NCBI GenBank assembly: GCA_947561585.1
Contig: CANNZV010000260.1
Coordinates: forward strand, 124,001-188,000
Origin: Caprella mutica
Lineage: Eukaryota; Arthropoda; Malacostraca; Amphipoda; Caprellidae
Direction: 5' to 3'
DNA length: 64,000 nt
The first letter of the stretch is position 1, and every line of letters starts with the position of its first letter. A program made the translations under genes and the position numbers. The notes under the pieces are model-generated. The model made no database searches, had not been told where the DNA came from, and worked only from the letters and a program-made list of their open reading frames with translations. This document shows, piece by piece, positions 60,001 through 64,000 of the stretch.

Positions 60001-63000
60001 ACCCAGAATAAATTTGAATAATACATGTAACTGGGGTACTATACTATTCTGTTTACTATGGTTAACACTATATGAAGGGATAATAATTGCAGTCGCACTA
60101 AATCTGGTTAGATAAAAATTACACATATATTCAGCAGTTATAACTGTTGATAAAGAATTCATTCTATGTTAAGTAGCTAATTTATTATGTCATTTATAAT
60201 TAAGAATTTTGAAAAAATAACTTAATCAAATACTTAAATTGAATAGGTGGACTATTTCAGCAATGCAAATAATAGGCAATATTTTTCAAAAAATAAATCT
60301 GTTTCATTCGGAGTGTATTGCAATACTAGCTTTATATATTTTATTCATCAATATCTCGATATTTTGGCCTCTTATGTTGTGTGCAATTCTCTTTGTTTGA
60401 ATTCTTTTAGTTTGGTTAACTCTTCTTCCTTCATTTTTGCACGATAAATTTCCAAATATTAGGATGCTCTTTCTTAAACATTCCAAAATTCAAGTAACTT
60501 ATCTACTGAATGTAACGGGTTTCCACGTTGGTTTCGTCTTCTCTGTTTTGTTCCTATGTACGTAGCTTCAAAATAGTTCAAAATAGCTTCAAAAACGCCA
60601 TCAATATCTTCAGGTGGTAAGGACGCTAAGGTTCCAAACTTTTCTTAGATTAAATTAATAAAATTATTATGTATCTATCAAGAAATAATCATGCACAAAT
60701 CATGATTGTTTAATGAAACATTAATCTTGATAGATACATAATAATTTTATTTAATGTTTAAACAACAAACTTAATGCATACAACAAAGTACATTCACTAT
60801 GTACTATCACCTACATACATTATATTTAAAATACTTTATATCAAAACATATATCAAAACATTTTGTTCCATTTGAATTTAATTAGTTTGCGATTAAAGGA
60901 CGAATTTTCCGTGGACGAATTTTCCGGTCACGTATAAAAACAGTTTTTATTCAAACAGATAGAGCGAATTTACCATCTAATGCTGATTTCGATTCATTTC
61001 TCCGTGTCCAAAGATCTTCTTCTGGTTTTACTTTCACTGCTTTCTTACTTCGGTAAGTGAAAATTCTGCGAACGTATTAGGTATTTTAAATATAAAATAT
61101 AAATATAAAATATATATAAATCCTCTAATAAAAATAATTCAATCATTCAGTGATCAAATTTTATCGCTGGAATCGATCAGACAACTGGAATTTCCTTTCT
61201 AAGTTTCATAAACACTGCTAATTACTCAAATAATTACCCAATGAGGAGTATCGGTAACGCGATGACTACAAGAATAACAGCCATGAGCACCATCCAAAGG
61301 TATTGAGTAGGCTGATCATGTAATCCACCAGCTGTGAAGATTATTTTTGGTTCTTCTACCAGTAATCTATCATCTGAATAATGATAGAAAACCAATTAAA
61401 ATTTGATAGTTTAATCCATATTTATTCCAATTTGTTACACTTACTGTTTAGTTTGAGTTCGATGAGGGGGATAACAGAATACACCTCTCCGCGAACCAGA
61501 GGTGGATTGCTAGGCGTGTCACCTGAACCAACTGTGAATTCTCTTGCATTCTGAATAAATCAAGTCTATTGTGTTGAGCATTGTTTGTTACTAATAAATG
61601 TATATAATAAGATTTAGGATATAATTGTAAAATATTAACATTGAATTAACCTCAACAACTCCGGCCACATATAATTTAGTTCCCAACTGTTTTTCTGTCA
61701 AATGCTTCTTTTCCATTACATTTCTGTTGTATTCATCATATAGATCAGAGAAGTTCATCTTTTGTTCACTATATCCGCTGTAGACAATGATGACTACATT
61801 TCTGTTAGAATAAAATTTCGTTTACAGCTAATCATTCAATTGTTACAATTATAAACAACTTTAATTATTAATAAATTATATACGATACACACATCATAGA
61901 ATCTCCAGATTCGATTACGGGTACTTTGATTACTATCGTGGTATTGGTGGTGTTGCCTGATAAGAATCTACGAGTAAGCACAGGTTCAGCCAGTTTCGTA
62001 TTAGTAGCTGTTTCTGCCACAGCACTGCAAGCCTTTGAGTTACAACATCCACTTTTGACTAGATACTTGGAGTTGGGTCTTAATCCGGTGAACTAAAAAT
62101 ATTAATACAGTGATCAGTTAGAAAACTACATCTTAAAATCATACTAGATAAACCAAATAATACAATATTGACAATTCCTACAGAGAATGTGTATTCCTCA
62201 AGTGGATCGACTGAATGTTTGGAGCTATTTTTCTGAAGAAGATTCCCCTTATGCAAGCTAGTCCAGCAACTTGGTTGTTGACCTACGTACTGAGATGTAG
62301 TGACTACTACATCAATTCCGTGAAGAGCATTCATAGGCTTTAGTTTGGGTTTACCTGGTGCTGAAATTATTAAAAAATAATATTTAATTGATTTCTAATC
62401 ATTTGTTCAAATGGTAATGTAAATATATAATGTTTATTCATCAAATGGAAGACATTCTGAATTAATTCAATATACCTATTGGTGTCGTCAATCCCATAAT
62501 AATTTCAGAATCTTCTGAACAGTTGTTCGCTTTCTTTCTTTTGCAGCTCTGGACCTTTGAAAATATATGTAATATGTGATGTGTACATTAAAAGCTGATA
62601 ATTGTAGGGGAGAAAACTATAAAACTACAAAATCTATCAACTTCTCAAACCAATAAATTACGTTAGTTAGTTTATCATTTTACCTGTAATAAATATCTAT
62701 TTATTTAACTTATTATAATATATTCATTTTACAAAATATCTTGGGGAAGTGGGAATTTCGTTTGAGTTTTTATTTATTGTCATTGAGCTCAACCGTCTTC
62801 CAATACTATACAACGCCTTCGTTTCGGTTCAAGTTTTCATGTCATTTTTTGTAAAAAGGTAGTACCTAACATTTGCAGCTTTAGACATTTATCTATTTCC
62901 GTTTTTACAGATAATGGCATTTCACTTTAGTAATTTACAGAAAGTCAAAGTTTAAGTTGAAAACAATATCCCACCTTTAAACTGTAGTTGACATTGAAGT

Positions 63001-64000
63001 TGAGATCTTCTAGCTGGTAGCAGATAGAACCTTTTGAGGATTCACAAAGGGATGACGAATTTACATTCTTTCTCTGCCATTTATTCTTTTTTCTGTAGCT
63101 GAGTTTGTAGGTTTGAATTGAGGCGAGGGATGGACAGGGTACCAACCATTCCAAGGAGAGCGAATTGTTTGTTGCCTTGCTAACTTTAAAATCTTGAACA
63201 ACTGCGGGGCCTGCATATATTTTATTTAAGTATATTTAGGCATCAAACGAGTCAATTTATGAGAAAATATTAAATTGTTACACTTACTGTTTGACTCCAT
63301 TGTAGAAAAGACACCCTGAGTAGATATAGATTGGCCAATGGAGTTCTTCAAATAGACTTCAATGGAGTATTCATTGTAGTGTTCCAAGTTCAAGAAGGTC
63401 TTTGTTAGAGATGTAGAGTACGTGAATATGTCCTCAATGATGTTCGCATATGATGTGCCATTGGGACATTTTGGTAATTTCTTTATTTTCCAAACCGATG
63501 TGATATTTGGACCATGGAACTTCTGACATTCAGATGCTATTCCAATTGTACAATCTAGAGTTTGATATTGGGATCTAGTGCTGCAATCCAGCTCTCGCCA
63601 TTCTATATCAGGAACTGGAAAATGTAAAAAGTCATGTACGGCGTGGTTGAGGTGTGTTATGGTTATTTTTATTTGCATGGAAGAATAAATGAGTGACAAT
63701 CACCTTCTTTTGGGGGTGTAGAGAAGGTTTGACAAGCCGAAGATGCAGATTTACCAGCTAAATTCACTCCAACAATACAAACATTGTACATAGTAGAGTA
63801 CGAAATTTGATTATTGTAATCAAGTATCATCTCAGTTTCAGTCAATTTGAATTCTGTTCCATTTGGATTACTGTTGTGCGGGCATCCAGGATACTCAACA
63901 GGCTGAGAATTAAAATGAATATTACGACATTTTCAATAAGAAATGTATTAATTATTGAGCAACCTTGTTAAATATTCATGACATTACCTTTATAGTTACT
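57045..64000 (-). CDS. FN3-repeat single-pass receptor-like protein, 3' part (5' end off the window)
   Basis: Exons, 5' to 3': 64000-63988 (partial), 63902-63704, 63614-63288, 63210-62975, 62554-62476, 62360-62182, 62092-61893, 61801-61651, 61550-61445, 61373-61238, 61065-60974, 59393-59359, 59223-59109, 57148-57045. All phases agree, and 656 residues plus a stop are covered. Fibronectin type III-like modules fill the ectodomain (SLSLEWLVPCPSL, YNEYSIEVYLKNSIGQS, LRPNSKYLVKSGCCNS). The pre-membrane part (REFTVGSGDTPSNPPLVRGE) resembles class III receptor tyrosine phosphatases. A single membrane span (YLWMVLMAVILVVIALPILL) precedes a basic stop-transfer and a cytoplasmic tail of about 115 residues ending FSTFGV. 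The tail has one YGIL tyrosine motif and no phosphatase domain. A domeless-like cytokine receptor is an alternative. Function unknown. Confidence 0.8.
57590..57900. repeat. Dispersed repeat shared with 13850-14290
   Basis: Words such as TAACTAACTCATGCAA, CACGTGCCTT or TACGTGCCTT, and GAGATTGT occur in both places. Identity is patchy and the element type is unknown. The frame 57718-57909 is not supported as a gene. It lies in the 3' flank of the receptor gene's last exon, in the intron between 57148 and 59109. Confidence 0.35.
59440..60932. mobile_element. Iteron foldback element 5 (inside a receptor intron)
   Basis: Left array 59440-59510 has 15-base units GGAAAGTTCGTCCAC and GGAAAATTCGTCCGC. 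The right end has the inverted form (GGACGAATTTTCC, about 60899-60932), with terminal GGTCACG, i.e. CGTGACCGG inwards. A 10-base duplication, TATAAAAACA, flanks it (59430-59439, 60933-60942). It fills nearly all of the 1580-base intron between exons 60974-61065 and 59359-59393. Confidence 0.85.

Overview
The window is nuclear DNA from an AT-rich, intron-containing animal genome, almost certainly an insect. I infer this from short GT-AG introns, dense Tc1/mariner, CR1-type, Gypsy and piggyBac-like elements, and the protein families present. A hemipteran is plausible, but I cannot prove the order from sequence alone. There are no operons, tRNAs, rRNAs or CRISPR arrays that I can support.

Three paralogous ENPP6-like phosphodiesterase genes lie on the + strand at 535-3235, 13593-17181 and 48784-52516. 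Each has eight coding exons with identical phases, and the lengths of exons 1, 2, 4, 5, 6 and 7 match closely. All catalytic and metal ligands are retained. Copy 1 keeps a hydrophobic C-terminal tail of GPI-signal type. Copies 2 and 3 end before it and should be soluble secreted proteins. Copy 3 has a tandemly duplicated exon 3 with both versions open and phase 0-0. A 1.4-1.6 kb flanking segment is also duplicated (4300-5902 and 44610-46024). It may carry the promoter and a noncoding first exon of copies 2 and 3.

Between copies 2 and 3, also on the + strand, is a 1001-residue HEPN-NACHT (NLR-like) gene at 29310-39562 with six coding exons. Its introns hold a deleted Gypsy element, a foldback element, a MITE and several minisatellites. 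A GC-richer stretch ending in a splice donor at 23664 may be its noncoding first exon.

At the right end, on the - strand, lies the 3' part of an FN3-repeat single-pass receptor-like gene (57045 to beyond 64000). Its ectodomain resembles receptor tyrosine phosphatases but it has no phosphatase domain.

The rest is repeat-rich. There is a CR1-like LINE nested in a Tc1/mariner-type foldback (6850-12568), and a second copy of that foldback (17255-18266) whose empty site is preserved beside ENPP6 copy 3. There is a 2.1 kb satellite (20521-22640) and an IR/DR mariner element (24238-25797). Five elements, plus one solo cluster, share one architecture: inverted terminal arrays of a 15-16 bp iteron with the framework GGWAAATTCCACCNC, ends like GGTGACC or GGTTCTAGG, and 8-10 bp target duplications. 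The iteron differs between elements while its period and framework are kept. I consider this the most likely undescribed system here. The HEPN-NACHT gene and the exon-3 duplication come next.
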